Assembly (NCBI RefSeq): GCF_007859735.1
Contig: NZ_SIHI01000001.1
Span: 1,446,251-1,510,250 of the forward strand
Length of the DNA: 64,000 nucleotides
Reading direction: 5' to 3'
From: Thalassoglobus neptunius
GTDB lineage: Bacteria; Planctomycetota; Planctomycetia; Planctomycetales; Planctomycetaceae
The notes beneath the pieces were generated by a model, which worked only from the letters and a program-made list of their open reading frames with translations, had not been told where the DNA came from and ran no database searches. How positions within the stretch are numbered: the first letter of the stretch is position 1; the number at the start of each line of letters is the position of its first letter. A program made the translations under genes and the position numbers. Positions 53,684 through 63,307 of the stretch are shown one piece after another.

Positions 53684-55174
53684 TCAATTTTGTGGGAGTG
53701 ACGGGAGGTCTTTTCTCCATTTCAATAGCTGTCGACGCAGGCGTTTCGTGACCTTGGGGTGCTCCGCCGAAACATCGTGAACTTCTGTGTCAGATGATTT
53801 GAGATCGTAGAGTTGAACGTCGCTCCCGTCAGCGTTGATCAGCAACTTCCAACGACCGTCCCGCACTGCAAGATTGGGGCTCTGATCTTCTTTCAGTCCA
53901 GGCTTGAGGTAGCTGGGATCTCGGCCGTATTCCCAAAACAAGGGGCGTGTGCGCTGACCTTTCCCCGTCAACAATTTCTCACCGAGGTCTTCGCCATCGA
54001 AATACTCATCAGCACTTGAGTTGACTCCGTTCGCAGTCAAAACCGAACTGAGTTCAATTCCCGCAAGAGCGGTCAGGGTGGGGAAGAAATCGACTGTCGA
54101 GAAAATAAGTTGTTTGTTGATGGTGTTCGGGGTAATCTTTCCGGGCCAGCGTGCAATCATGGGCATTCGGATTCCGCCTTCGTAGAGCGACCATTTTCGC
54201 CCGCGAAATCCGGCTGTGCTGCCTGCTGGGAGATGCTCGGTTTTGTAATATCGTCCCCAGGCTGTGGGACCGTTATCGCTTGTCAGGAGGACCAGTGTGT
54301 TGTCGTTCAAGCCTTCTTCATCGATCGCATCGATCAGCCTTCCGATCTGCTTGTCCATCTCAACAAGAACAGCGAAGAACTTCTGTTCGTTCGGGTTGTC
54401 TGTCACTGATGCGAATGCTTCCGCAGTTCCGGGAGCGGGTTTGTGTGCATCATGGACATCGTTGAGCCACAAGTGCAGGTAGAACGGATTCTCTTTATTC
54501 CGTTTCATGAACTCGATGCTGCGGTCAATGTAAATCAGGGTTTGCTCATGTTTCTCAACACGAGTAATGGTTCCTCGATTGAGTTTGGCACTCTGATCGG
54601 ACAGCCCGCCGGGAGGAAGAATTCGGTCTCCGAGACCTTCGAAGGAGACAAGTGATTCATCGAAGCCGTATTCCGTTGGGAGTGGAGCATCGTCAACGTC
54701 TCGTCCTCCACCCTGATGCCATTTCCCGAAGTGTGCGGTTGCGTAGCCATTTGATTGAAAGGCTTTCGCGATGGTAGGAATGTCCGACCTTAAATAGTCC
54801 GCCATGCCACGGGCACGATTGCGTTTTCGATGATTGAGATAAGAGTTGATGAGGTGACGAGACGGGAACTGTCCCGTCGTGCATCCAACCCGTGAAGGAG
54901 AGCAAATCGGAGAGGCGACATAGAAATTCGTGAGCCGCACTCCCTCTTCCGCCAGTTTGTCGATGTGTGTCGTTTCAGGGTAATGGTCAATGGTTGAGGA
55001 ATCCCAGCCATCCGTGCCTAAGTCGCGAAAGCAACTTAAGTCACCGTAACCCATGTCATCAATAAATATAAAGACGATATTGGGAGGTGTTGATTCCGCG
55101 CCGATCACTGAGGACGAAGTCGGAATTAAGAACAGGCAACAGAGGAGAGTGACTCGGCCGAGCGTCTGAAACAT
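53684..55174 (-). CDS. Secreted type I sulfatase
   Basis: A 496-aa arylsulfatase-type enzyme with a signal peptide (about 8-25, TLLCCLFLIPTSSSVIGA). The formylglycine motif CSPSR is at 91-95 (Cys91 modified by FGE). The metal-site opening FIDDMGYGD contains Asp39 and Asp40. HFGKWHQGG, VLLTSDNGPTAWG and the C-terminal IAALAGIE-type segment complete the fold. Substrates are usually sulfated polysaccharides. The ATG at 55172-55174 precedes the signal peptide; a start at 55312 would overlap the preceding DUF1501 gene. It lies 100 bp downstream of that DUF1501 gene, on the same strand. Confidence 0.94.
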   Translation of the reverse strand: MFQTLGRVTLLCCLFLIPTSSSVIGAESTPPNIVFIFIDDMGYGDLSCFRDLGTDGWDSSTIDHYPETTHIDKLAEEGVRLTNFYVASPICSPSRVGCTTGQFPSRHLINSYLNHRKRNRARGMADYLRSDIPTIAKAFQSNGYATAHFGKWHQGGGRDVDDAPLPTEYGFDESLVSFEGLGDRILPPGGLSDQSAKLNRGTITRVEKHEQTLIYIDRSIEFMKRNKENPFYLHLWLNDVHDAHKPAPGTAEAFASVTDNPNEQKFFAVLVEMDKQIGRLIDAIDEEGLNDNTLVLLTSDNGPTAWGRYYKTEHLPAGSTAGFRGRKWSLYEGGIRMPMIARWPGKITPNTINKQLIFSTVDFFPTLTALAGIELSSVLTANGVNSSADEYFDGEDLGEKLLTGKGQRTRPLFWEYGRDPSYLKPGLKEDQSPNLAVRDGRWKLLINADGSDVQLYDLKSSDTEVHDVSAEHPKVTKRLRRQLLKWRKDLPSLPQN

Positions 55175-55274
55175 ATTGGTTCCAATTATGGAGGAAGTCG
55201 ACGTTGTGAAGATCAACGGTTGGCTCGGTCGGGCCAAACGTTGCGCGTTTTTGTGAACGTTAGTCCGGAGCGGT

Positions 55275-56693
55275 TCAGGAGAGAATGTCTTTGATGACGT
55301 GAGCTTCTTCAACCCCGGTGAGCCCGAGATCGAGCCCTTGAAACTTCACGGTGAATCGGTTGTGATCGATTCCGAACAGGTGAAGCATCGTTGCATGAAG
55401 ATCTCGCACATGAGCGACGTTTTCAACAGCGTGGTATCCGAGTTCGTCGGTCGCTCCGTAACTCGTTCCGCCTTTGACTCCGCCTCCGGCCATCCACATC
55501 GAGAAACCTTTGATGTGGTGATCGCGGCCGGTTCCGCCCTTCTCTTGCGACATCGGGGTCCTGCCGAATTCCCCGCCCCAGATGACAAGCGTATCGTCGA
55601 GCATTCCGCGTAGTTTGAGATCCTGGATGAGAGCGTAGGTTGGCTTGTCAGTGAGGTCGCAGCAGATGTTCATATAACGCTCGAGCCCCCCATGATGGTC
55701 CCATCCCCGGTGGTAGAGTTGGATGAATCGGACTCCGCGTTCAGCCAGTCGCCGAGCAAGAAGACAGTTGGAGGCGTATGATCCATCGCCTGGCGTGGCT
55801 CCGTACATGTCGAGAATGTGCTTGGGTTCGCCGCTCATGTCCATCAGTTCCGGAACAGATGTCTGCATTCGGAACGCCATTTCGTAAGCTGCGATTCTGG
55901 CGTCGACTTCTGGGTTCTGAATCGACTGATTTCGGTGGCGATTTAACTCGTTCACAGCATCGACGAGTTGTCGTTGTTGCGACAGTGTGACTCCTTGAGG
56001 AGGGCGAACGTAGTAGACAGGGTCACCGGTCGAACTGAACTCGACACCCTGATACTGGCTTGGCAAAAATCCTGAGGACCACTGACGCGAAGCGATCGGT
56101 TGAGGATTTCGTCCTCCGACGCTGGTCATCACGACGAATCCGGGGAGGTCTTGTGTTTCACTTCCGAGCCCGTATGTGATCCACGATCCCATCGAAGGGC
56201 GTCCACTGATGGCGGTCCCGGTGTTCATGAATGTGTGAGCGGGATCGTGATTGATCTGCTCTGTCACAAGCGATTTGACGACGCAGAAGTCGTCGGCCAT
56301 TTTCTGGTGCCACGGAAGGAAATCACTGATGAGCTGGCCACTCTCCCCATACTTTCCAAATTTTGTGAGTGGCTTCTGGCACTTTAACTCCTGCCCTTGC
56401 AACTGGGCAATCGGTTGCCCGGCGGTGAACGATTCAGGCATCGGTTGTCCGTGCAATCGTTCAAGTTCCGGCTTGTAATCGAACGTTTCGAGATGAGACG
56501 GCCCGCCTGCCATGCACAGGAAAATGACACGTTTGATCTTTTGGGGTAAATGCGGGAGTCCAGCCTGCCCGCCTGTCTCAGTTCCTCCAGCTTGGAGTTG
56601 ATCGGAGAAAATGAGGTTCGAGAGTGCGGCACTCCCAAGTCCCACGCCCGAACTGGAAAGAAATGTCCGTCGATTGAGGATTTGATCAAACAT
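55275..56693 (-). CDS. DUF1501 domain protein, upstream of the sulfatase
   Basis: A 472-aa protein with a Tat-like signal NRRTFLSSSGVGLGSAALS (about 7-25). The DUF1501 body has VIFLCMAGGPSHLETFDYK, FIQLYHRGWDHHGGLERYM, VIWGGEFGRTPMSQEKGGTG, and a C-terminal HLFGIDHNRFTVKFQGLDL. It is unpaired here: no DUF1549 gene precedes it, and a sulfatase follows. DUF1501 itself has an alkaline-phosphatase-like fold, related to sulfatases, so the pairing may reflect joint polysaccharide handling. This is inference. Confidence 0.92.
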   Translation of the reverse strand: MFDQILNRRTFLSSSGVGLGSAALSNLIFSDQLQAGGTETGGQAGLPHLPQKIKRVIFLCMAGGPSHLETFDYKPELERLHGQPMPESFTAGQPIAQLQGQELKCQKPLTKFGKYGESGQLISDFLPWHQKMADDFCVVKSLVTEQINHDPAHTFMNTGTAISGRPSMGSWITYGLGSETQDLPGFVVMTSVGGRNPQPIASRQWSSGFLPSQYQGVEFSSTGDPVYYVRPPQGVTLSQQRQLVDAVNELNRHRNQSIQNPEVDARIAAYEMAFRMQTSVPELMDMSGEPKHILDMYGATPGDGSYASNCLLARRLAERGVRFIQLYHRGWDHHGGLERYMNICCDLTDKPTYALIQDLKLRGMLDDTLVIWGGEFGRTPMSQEKGGTGRDHHIKGFSMWMAGGGVKGGTSYGATDELGYHAVENVAHVRDLHATMLHLFGIDHNRFTVKFQGLDLGLTGVEEAHVIKDILS

Positions 56694-57206
56694 TCTGGAA
56701 AAGAACCGTTAGTATCGTCTTGTGATCGGAGTACAGCCCGTCCATCGGACGTCAACAATTGTGATTGTAGGTTGTCGCATCAATGATCGTCGAGGTGACG
56801 AGCGAATTTTTCGTCGGGGATTGTATGAACTTCACGAGCCAACGACGGCATCTCGCTGCTTCGAACTTCTGCATGTGATCACAAATTGAATCTTCCGCAG
56901 AAAACGTTTGTGCGTTCAGCTGCTCGCAGTCATGGTGATCGATTGAGGAATCAGCGCGCGATCCTTCCAATCGATGGCTCAGCGATTACATTGTTGACTT
57001 GGAGTTGTCTCAAATCCGCCACACAATCGAATGGGGACATTCGAAGTTCTTTCGAGCTGAAAGATTTGAGTTGACACCTTGAGCGAAGCGTCGTGTGCAA
57101 GAAATTCTCTCCGACCGATGACTCAGTCCATTTTTCCTGAGTTGTTGCGAGCGAGTCGATCATCCCATTCGAGAAATATTCAATCCTTCAGACCGAGTCA
57201 GTAGCT
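56694..57206. other. Divergent intergenic region, no gene seen
   Basis: 513 bp between the DUF1501 start and the DapA-family start. Short ORFs show no recognisable feature. It presumably contains two divergent promoters. No repeat copy was found. Confidence 0.5.
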
Positions 57207-58136
57207 ATGTCGACAGAGTCGATTTCTTTCCGAGGAATTCTTCCCCCTCTCATCACTCCGTTGCTGTCCCGCGATGAAATTGACATCGTGGGAACTCACC
57301 GGTTGATCGATCATGTGATCGCCGGAGATGTCCACGGGCTGTTTGTTCTCGGAACAAGTGGAGAAGCTCCGAGTTTGAGCCATGCGACTCAGCGAGAGTT
57401 TTTGAAAGTCGCGGCCGATCAGATTGGCACTCGAGTCCCGATGCTCGTCGGCGTGACAGATACGTCGCTGTCGGAGTCGATTGAGTTCTCGAACTACGCC
57501 GCAGAATGTGGAGCCGATGCGGTTGTTCTGGCCACACCTTATTATTTCCCGATGCATCAGGACGATCTGAAACGCTATGTGACCGAATTCGCAAGCGAGG
57601 TTTCGGTTCCCTTCTTGCTGTACAACATGCCAAGCCATACGAAGGTGAGCTACGAAATTGACACCTTGCGTGATCTGCTTGAGCTTCCGAATCTTCTCGG
57701 GGTCAAAGACAGCTCCGGGAACATGCAGTATTTCAACAAGCTTGTGGAGTTGAAACAGGAACGCGAGGACTTTGTTGCGTTGATGGGACCGGAAGAACTG
57801 ATGGGGCAATCCGTGCTGATGGGGGGAGACGGAGGCATCTCCGGTGGAGCGAATCTCGTCCCCGAGTTGTATGTCAGTCTCTATGAAGCTGCCGTTCGTG
57901 GCGAACTGCGTGAAGTGCTTCGGTTGCAGCAACAGGTGATGCGACTGTCTCGCAAGCTTTACGAAGTGGGAGCACCTCCGACTTCTTACTTGACCGGAAT
58001 TAAATCGGCGCTCGGGATTCGGGGAATCTGCAGCGATCGAATGTGTGAACCGCTTTATCAGATGCCTGCGGAAAAGCAGCAGACGATCCGTCGACATCTG
58101 GAAGATCTTGGAATCGTGGAACGAGTTGTTTCCTGA
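57207..58136 (+). CDS. Dihydrodipicolinate synthase/N-acetylneuraminate lyase family protein
   Basis: A 309-aa TIM-barrel class I aldolase. The GTSGE phosphate/carboxylate-site motif lies at 50-53, Tyr139 in LLYNMP, and the Schiff-base Lys167 in GVKDSSG. The C-terminal helices include GVGAPPTSYLTGIKSALG-like elements (SYLTGIKSALG). Members cleave or form keto acids such as dihydrodipicolinate, N-acetylneuraminate or 2-keto-3-deoxysugar acids. The organism should have a separate dapA, so this may be a sugar-acid or sialic-acid lyase; this cannot be settled here. The YkgJ gene begins 50 bp downstream. Confidence 0.92.
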   Translation: MSTESISFRGILPPLITPLLSRDEIDIVGTHRLIDHVIAGDVHGLFVLGTSGEAPSLSHATQREFLKVAADQIGTRVPMLVGVTDTSLSESIEFSNYAAECGADAVVLATPYYFPMHQDDLKRYVTEFASEVSVPFLLYNMPSHTKVSYEIDTLRDLLELPNLLGVKDSSGNMQYFNKLVELKQEREDFVALMGPEELMGQSVLMGGDGGISGGANLVPELYVSLYEAAVRGELREVLRLQQQVMRLSRKLYEVGAPPTSYLTGIKSALGIRGICSDRMCEPLYQMPAEKQQTIRRHLEDLGIVERVVS

Positions 58137-58186
58137 ATGTCGATCAAATCGTGGGTCAGGAACAAGAATGGTAGGTGCATTGAGCG

Positions 58187-58603
58187 ATGAGCAGCGACGT
58201 TTGGTATCAGGACGGGCTTCAGTTTTCATGTTCGCAGTGTGGAAACTGTTGCACGGGGACACCGGGATATGTCTGGGTCACCGACAAAGAAGTGGAAGCA
58301 ATCGCCGAATATCTCGATAAACCGGTTGGGGAAATTCGACTTCTCTACACACGTCCTGCCAGAGGAATTGTGTCGCTTCGGGAGTTCGCGAACGGAGACT
58401 GTATTTTCTTTGATGGTGAGAAACGCGGCTGTCAAATCTATCCGGTCCGCCCGGCACAATGTCAGACGTGGCCGTTCTGGCGAGTGAATATCGACACGCC
58501 TGAAAAGTGGGAAGAAACCAAAAGGATCTGCCCCGGAGCTGGTCAGGGAGAGTTCGTCAGCCTTGAGTCGATTGAAGAGCAGTTGGAAAGAACGCATCTC
58601 TAA
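58187..58603 (+). CDS. YkgJ family cysteine-cluster protein
   Basis: A 138-aa protein. The Cys cluster appears as FSCSQCGNCCTG at about 14-25, then CIFFDGEKRGCQIYPVRPAQC and CPGAGQG, the pattern of the YkgJ/Fe-S or Zn-binding family. No signal peptide. Members are thought to bind a zinc or iron-sulfur site; no reaction is established. It follows the DapA-family gene by 50 bp, so it may be co-transcribed. Confidence 0.93.
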   Translation: MSSDVWYQDGLQFSCSQCGNCCTGTPGYVWVTDKEVEAIAEYLDKPVGEIRLLYTRPARGIVSLREFANGDCIFFDGEKRGCQIYPVRPAQCQTWPFWRVNIDTPEKWEETKRICPGAGQGEFVSLESIEEQLERTHL

Positions 58604-58708
58604 ATACACACTGCCATTCATTGTGAACAGGCAGATTGATGGATCGCTCTTGTGATGGTGAGCAGCATGGTCGTATTATTCTAAAAACGTTTATCAGTGG
58701 ATGGACCC

Positions 58709-59797
58709 ATGCCTTCTGTAAAAAAACTGCTCGCCTTCGGAGTCGTCTTGAGTCTCTTCTGGGGGATCCATAGCCCCGATCTGTTCGCGCAGACTCCCAG
58801 AGAACAGACCATCCTCTCGATCGATATTCTTCTTCCTCGCAACTCAACGGACATCGTCAGAGCACAAGAGTGGGGGCGGGTTTTCGAGAAACTCGGCCAC
58901 AGCGTACGCATCTCGCGTCCAGTCGGGAAAGAAGAGCCTTCAATCAAAGAAACAACTCGTGGTTCACTGAGGGTCGTCAGGCTCAAGGGGGCAATGGATC
59001 GAGACGGCTTACTCTATTTCCCTGACGTCGTCTTCAAAGTTGGCGAGTCCGAACAACTCAAGACCTGGCTCGACGAACTGATCGTCTACGGAGCACAAGG
59101 CGCCCCGGAAGGAAAGAAGCTGTGGGGACTCAATCAGACGCAGTTCGAACAGGTTCTGAAACAGCTTTCTCAGCCCGTAGAGTCGTCAACTCTCGAAAAG
59201 TCATTCGAGGCAGCGATCGCAAGTTTACCATTCTCGAAGGACGTTCCACTTGTTGTTGACCCGCAAGCTCAGAAGCAATTTGGCTCCGTCCAAGAACAGA
59301 TTGTCCAGCAGGAATACTCTGGGCTCACATTGGGAACGGCTCTCGCAGGATTGCTGAACGACTTCGGGTTGGGGTTCATGCCTTTGCGAACTCCCGACGG
59401 AACGCTTCAACTCTCCGTGCGACGGAAACAGGAACTGACGAACGGTTGGCCGATCGGCTGGAAAGTCGATGACCTGACGCCCCGAAATCAGATCGCCCCT
59501 GCTTTGTTCGAATTTGTACGGACCGGTTTTGAGAACCGACCGCTCACTGAAGTGCTTGCTGCAATCGCCTCACAGACAAAAGTGCCCGTTGTCGTCGATC
59601 TGCCAGCATGCAAAGAGAAAAGTATCGATCCTTCGGCTTCTCTGGTTTCCTACCCTCAAAAGCAGACAGCCTGGGCAGTGGTTCTGGCATCGGTGGTCCG
59701 CCAGGGGAAACTCACTCACAGCATCCGACAAGATGAAGCTGGGAAGCCCGTCGTCTTGGTGGCTCCCTTCGTCCCTTATCGACTCGAAGAGAAATAA
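58709..59797 (+). CDS. Secreted protein with two STN/secretin-N-like modules
   Basis: A 362-aa protein with a signal peptide (about 5-24, KKLLAFGVVLSLFWGIHS). Two segments share a helix-strand-helix-strand pattern. The first is LEKSFEAAIASLPFSKDVPL with VVD, then LGTALAGLLNDFGLGFMPL. The second is LTEVLAAIASQTKVPVVVD and TAWAVVLASVVRQG. This is the pattern of STN/secretin short domains that bind ligands or assemble in the outer membrane, but no secretin pore domain is present. The N-terminal half is unfamiliar. The ATG at 58709 was chosen over a GTG at 58697. Function unknown. Confidence 0.7.
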   Translation: MPSVKKLLAFGVVLSLFWGIHSPDLFAQTPREQTILSIDILLPRNSTDIVRAQEWGRVFEKLGHSVRISRPVGKEEPSIKETTRGSLRVVRLKGAMDRDGLLYFPDVVFKVGESEQLKTWLDELIVYGAQGAPEGKKLWGLNQTQFEQVLKQLSQPVESSTLEKSFEAAIASLPFSKDVPLVVDPQAQKQFGSVQEQIVQQEYSGLTLGTALAGLLNDFGLGFMPLRTPDGTLQLSVRRKQELTNGWPIGWKVDDLTPRNQIAPALFEFVRTGFENRPLTEVLAAIASQTKVPVVVDLPACKEKSIDPSASLVSYPQKQTAWAVVLASVVRQGKLTHSIRQDEAGKPVVLVAPFVPYRLEEK

Positions 59798-59802
59798 GGA
59801 TC

Positions 59803-59841
59803 AATTCCGCAACTTCGCTCCCCTGCCCGATTCGCGGAATT
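59803..59841. terminator. Possible bidirectional terminator between convergent genes
   Basis: AATTCCGC (59803-59810) and GCGGAATT (59834-59841) are perfect 8-bp arms with a 23-nt loop. They lie just after the STN-like gene stop (59797) and 30 bp beyond the App1-like gene stop (59871). Confidence 0.4.
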
Positions 59842-59870
59842 CTTAGCGGCAAGCTTTGACTGTATTCACG

Positions 59871-60965
59871 TCAACTGGCTGAACGCTGGCCGATGAAACT
59901 GGTCCAGTCGAGTTCTTCCGGTGATTCAAAGATTGACCAGCGGTCTGAACTGAGATTTGAGAACCTTGCAGCGATCTCAGCGCGGCTGTACCGGTGATAT
60001 CCATCGCTGAGATATCGAATCGCAACGTGCGAAACCTGATCCCGAAAGCGTTCGGCGATCTCGGCGTAAAGCTCGGCATCGCGTTCTCCGGAATCACCGC
60101 ACAGGACGAATTGGCGTGCGGAAAAACTGCGAAGAAGAGTTTCGATTGTCTTTCGTTTCGATTCGTATGCCGCCTGCCGTTTCCAGTTTTTGCGCAACTC
60201 GCTGAGGCGAACATTTCTCAAGTGCAAACTACCGGTCGGAAACGCGTCTTTGTCCAGCCATGACACAAGCGGGTCGTAAAGTGGCCACGGGCTCGAGGAG
60301 ACATAGTGAAAGCTTGTGCCGAGTGAAGCGAGTCGCTGATATGTTTCCGGCATTCCCGGAACGGCTTGAAATTCACGAGTGAAGGTATTTGCAAGCAATT
60401 CGCGGCGGTCGGCAACGTTCGTGACTTTGATCGTGTCGTCGATATCCGAGATGACGGAAACTCCCTCCGGGGAAATCAATTCGACCTCACCAGCGAAGAA
60501 CCGGTCGTCGTCCTCCGGAAGATGAACGCAAAGCTGCACGAATCTTCGTCCGAACTGATCGACCTGGATCGACGGTTCGAGTTCCGTTTGTGGGACGGTG
60601 ACTGTCGTGCGGAAGTGGCCGTCTGGTGATGATTTCGGCAAGACAAAGGCTTGCTCGGCGATGGCGATCGGGACCGAAATGTTCGCTTTACTGACATTCA
60701 AGAAAAGGTCGGCTCGATCGCGAAAAAGCCGATGGATCTGGGCATCTTTTTCCGGCTTCACCACACGTTTGAAAAGGTGAAGCAACACCGTTTTTCGAAT
60801 ATGGCGGCGCGTGGGGGCATAGATCTTGCCGTGAATCTCAAGATGCCAGCACTTCCCCGCTGGGCTGTAGAACGCGTAGCTGCGAAAGAATACGACACTT
60901 TCTCGCGCACGTACGGAACGTTCTTGAATGCCCGGCAGAGAGTTGACTGGGATCGATTCCGCCAT
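59871..60965 (-). CDS. App1-type phosphatidate phosphatase domain protein (DUF2183)
   Basis: A 364-aa protein. The N-terminal ~160 residues form a beta-rich domain (HLEIHGKIYAPTRRH). The C-terminal App1 domain has the HAD-type motif SDIDDTIK with Asp174, Asp176 and Thr178, then FHYVSSSPWPLYDPL, and the motif-III/IV region FVLCGDSGERDAELY. App1 homologues dephosphorylate phosphatidate in eukaryotes; bacterial members are probably lipid phosphatases as well. No signal peptide or membrane segment, so it is likely cytosolic. Confidence 0.9.
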   Translation of the reverse strand: MAESIPVNSLPGIQERSVRARESVVFFRSYAFYSPAGKCWHLEIHGKIYAPTRRHIRKTVLLHLFKRVVKPEKDAQIHRLFRDRADLFLNVSKANISVPIAIAEQAFVLPKSSPDGHFRTTVTVPQTELEPSIQVDQFGRRFVQLCVHLPEDDDRFFAGEVELISPEGVSVISDIDDTIKVTNVADRRELLANTFTREFQAVPGMPETYQRLASLGTSFHYVSSSPWPLYDPLVSWLDKDAFPTGSLHLRNVRLSELRKNWKRQAAYESKRKTIETLLRSFSARQFVLCGDSGERDAELYAEIAERFRDQVSHVAIRYLSDGYHRYSRAEIAARFSNLSSDRWSIFESPEELDWTSFIGQRSAS

Positions 60966-61281
60966 AAGTGTCGTCGTTAGTTGTTGAACTGAGGGTGGAG
61001 TGGTGTTTCACTTCGACAGGAACACACTCTGCCGAAACTTCCATTTCAAAGTTCAGAACCCACATTTCTCAGCCGAGTGTACCATTTTCCAGCACGGTTC
61101 GTCACGCCAATTCCAATGAAGTTGCCGGCATCTCTCACGAGTGTTCACAAAGGGCCGATCTCAGTTTTCTTCGAGAGATTGAGAACATGATTGGAAAAAG
61201 TTTTCGCGAATTCCAACGAGCGAAGACAATGAAGAACCTGTCAAATTGCCCCGGCGAATTCACTGTCGGGGACGAAATGTT
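60966..61281. other. Intergenic region between App1-like and ArfB genes
   Basis: 316 bp with no supported gene. It presumably holds the App1-like promoter. The ArfB stop at 61282 lies at its right edge; no clear terminator hairpin was found. Confidence 0.45.
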
Positions 61282-61707
61282 CTAATCCTCTTTCGGTGGC
61301 CGACGCGATTGTTTGCGGTCTGATCGTCTCTTCTTCTCGCGTAAACGTTTCTCTTTAGCCCATCTTGGTAGGCGTGTTGGCTTACGTTTCTTCGCGGGTG
61401 CCAATGCTTCAACGACCATTTGCCGCAGTCGGTTCAAACAGTCTCGCCGATTTCTTTCCTGATCGCGAAACTGCTGACTGTTGATGCGGAGCACGCCCTC
61501 TTCTGTGATCCGATTTCGCTCCCGAATCAGAAGTCGTTTGAGAACGTCGGGGGGAAGCGTCTCGTTTGCCTTCGCGTTCCAGAAGAGTTGTGCCTGGGAA
61601 TTGACTTTGTTGACATTCTGGCCGCCCGGTCCAGAACTTCGTGCGTAGCGAAATTCAATCTCAGCCAACGGAATCGAAATTCTCGGCGTAATAAACAGCT
61701 CACTCAT
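61282..61707 (-). CDS. arfB: Alternative ribosome-rescue factor ArfB (peptidyl-tRNA hydrolase)
   Basis: A 141-aa ArfB/YaeJ protein. The catalytic GGQ loop is SSGPGGQNVNK with GGQ at 28-30, preceded by the I-S-I-P-L strand and followed by LLIRERNRITEEGVLRIN. The C-terminus is the Lys/Arg-rich tail (KKRKPTRLPRWAKEKRLREK) that enters the empty mRNA channel. It releases peptides on stalled ribosomes without a stop codon. The ATG at 61705-61707 matches the usual start; an upstream GTG (61719) adds four residues. Length fits the family. Confidence 0.96.
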   Translation of the reverse strand: MSELFITPRISIPLAEIEFRYARSSGPGGQNVNKVNSQAQLFWNAKANETLPPDVLKRLLIRERNRITEEGVLRINSQQFRDQERNRRDCLNRLRQMVVEALAPAKKRKPTRLPRWAKEKRLREKKRRSDRKQSRRPPKED

Positions 61708-62027
61708 TGAATCGCACACGATTTCATGTTCTGACAGGAATCTCGCAAAGTTTCAGAAGCTGAGACCGCCAATCCCGAAAGGGTTCGCGAGTATTCAGTG
61801 GAGACGCGCCCCATTCCGAATCGAAGCAATCACAAATCGTATCAGACCCCTGCCCGTTCGAAGAACCCCGATTCGCACACAACAGCTTCGGTTCGGCGGC
61901 AACGTATCAAAAGTTTTCTTCCCAAGAATCTCCTCCACGCAGGTCTTTCCCCTGTTCAAAGCAGACATTGTTTTGAACAATTCCAAGTGAGACTTTTGCA
62001 ATTGTTTTCTCTAGCAAGCCTCCATGA
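61708..62027. other. Divergent intergenic region, no gene seen
   Basis: 320 bp between the ArfB start and the YdjY-protein start. No repeats or RNA structure were recognised. Short ORFs here lack start signals or family resemblance. Confidence 0.45.
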
Positions 62028-62933
62028 ATGATGAATCATCCACTGTTGAAGATCCTTCTAGCGTGTCTGTTCTGTTCGCTGTCCTCAGCTTCCGTCTGGT
62101 CAGACGATGAACCGACACAAGCGGCCGAAACTCCTCGACCTCTCAACAAGTCGGGGACGGTTCTGATCGACAAGCCAAACAATCGGTTGCTGCTGAAAAC
62201 GACAATCTGCTTGCGAGAGGGATTGTTGGAGATGCTGCTATGTACGAAGCAAACGAAAGAACATGAATCGATCCTGACAATTGACGCCCCAGCATCATTG
62301 ATTCATGCAGGATTGCTCGGGCTGGGAGCGAAACCCGGAAAGCCTGTGCAATTCCGGCCGGAATTCAAGCCCCCGCAAGGTCAGGTGATTGACATCTTTG
62401 TCAACTGGACAGATAAAAACGGGAAGTTGCACCGTGTTCCCGCTCAAAAGTGGGTGCGTTATGCCACCTATCGATATTTCGAAGCACCGCTCGCGAACCT
62501 TCCCCCTGGAGTTCCTGTCGATATCGGAGACGATTCTCTTCGCTATGACTCGATGAACAAGTTGCTTCTCTGGTTCGGAACGATGTCCGAAAGCAAGAAG
62601 GACGAATTTCTCAGCCTCAGCGAGAACGAGGAGTATCAAAAAGCAATCAAAACAATCTTCGATGCAAGTCAGGCCCGACAGATGAAAGCGAAATTCATCT
62701 TTGCAGGCAGCGGTTTTACGAAATTGGACGACGGAGAACTCTACTACCAGGCGGAAGCCGGAAGCGTGATTTGCGTCGCGAACTTTTCTGACGCAATGAT
62801 CGACGTCAACATCGAAAGCACCGCAAGCGACGCAGCAGGCCGCTCCTTCGAACCATATACCGAACGGATTCCAGAAGTTGGCACAGAAGTGACAGTCGAA
62901 CTGATTCCACTCAAAGCAGACACCAAAGAGTGA
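62028..62933 (+). CDS. YdjY domain protein, secreted
   Basis: A 301-aa protein with a signal peptide at 1-24 (LLKILLACLFCSLSSASVWS). The YdjY-type domain is read from the segments LLLKTTICLREGLLEMLLC, KQTKEHESILTIDAPASLIH, GLLGLGAKPGKPVQF and FAGSGFTKLDDGELYYQAE. Planctomycete genomes carry many such proteins; function unknown. The start is ATG 62028 with a second ATG at 62031. It is the last gene before the tRNA. Confidence 0.88.
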   Translation: MMNHPLLKILLACLFCSLSSASVWSDDEPTQAAETPRPLNKSGTVLIDKPNNRLLLKTTICLREGLLEMLLCTKQTKEHESILTIDAPASLIHAGLLGLGAKPGKPVQFRPEFKPPQGQVIDIFVNWTDKNGKLHRVPAQKWVRYATYRYFEAPLANLPPGVPVDIGDDSLRYDSMNKLLLWFGTMSESKKDEFLSLSENEEYQKAIKTIFDASQARQMKAKFIFAGSGFTKLDDGELYYQAEAGSVICVANFSDAMIDVNIESTASDAAGRSFEPYTERIPEVGTEVTVELIPLKADTKE

Positions 62934-63069
62934 GCCACATCACCCGACGGCATCACCGTCATCCGAGGAGCCAACCCGAAAGACCACCATCCTTCACAAA
63001 ATCTCAAGAAAATCACACTACAAATTGGATTGCGGACACGTCAAAAAGTCGTTAAGTTTCCCCTCCCAA

Positions 63070-63307
<238 letters not shown>

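Noticed and set aside
53671-53700. GTCACTC...GAGTGAC stem between cupin and sulfatase genes
   Set aside because: The right arm lies inside the sulfatase coding end, and the loop is long; not called as a terminator.
57198-58262. 354-codon minus-strand frame
   Set aside because: Antisense shadow of the DapA-family gene; the plus strand carries GVKDSSG and GTSGE.
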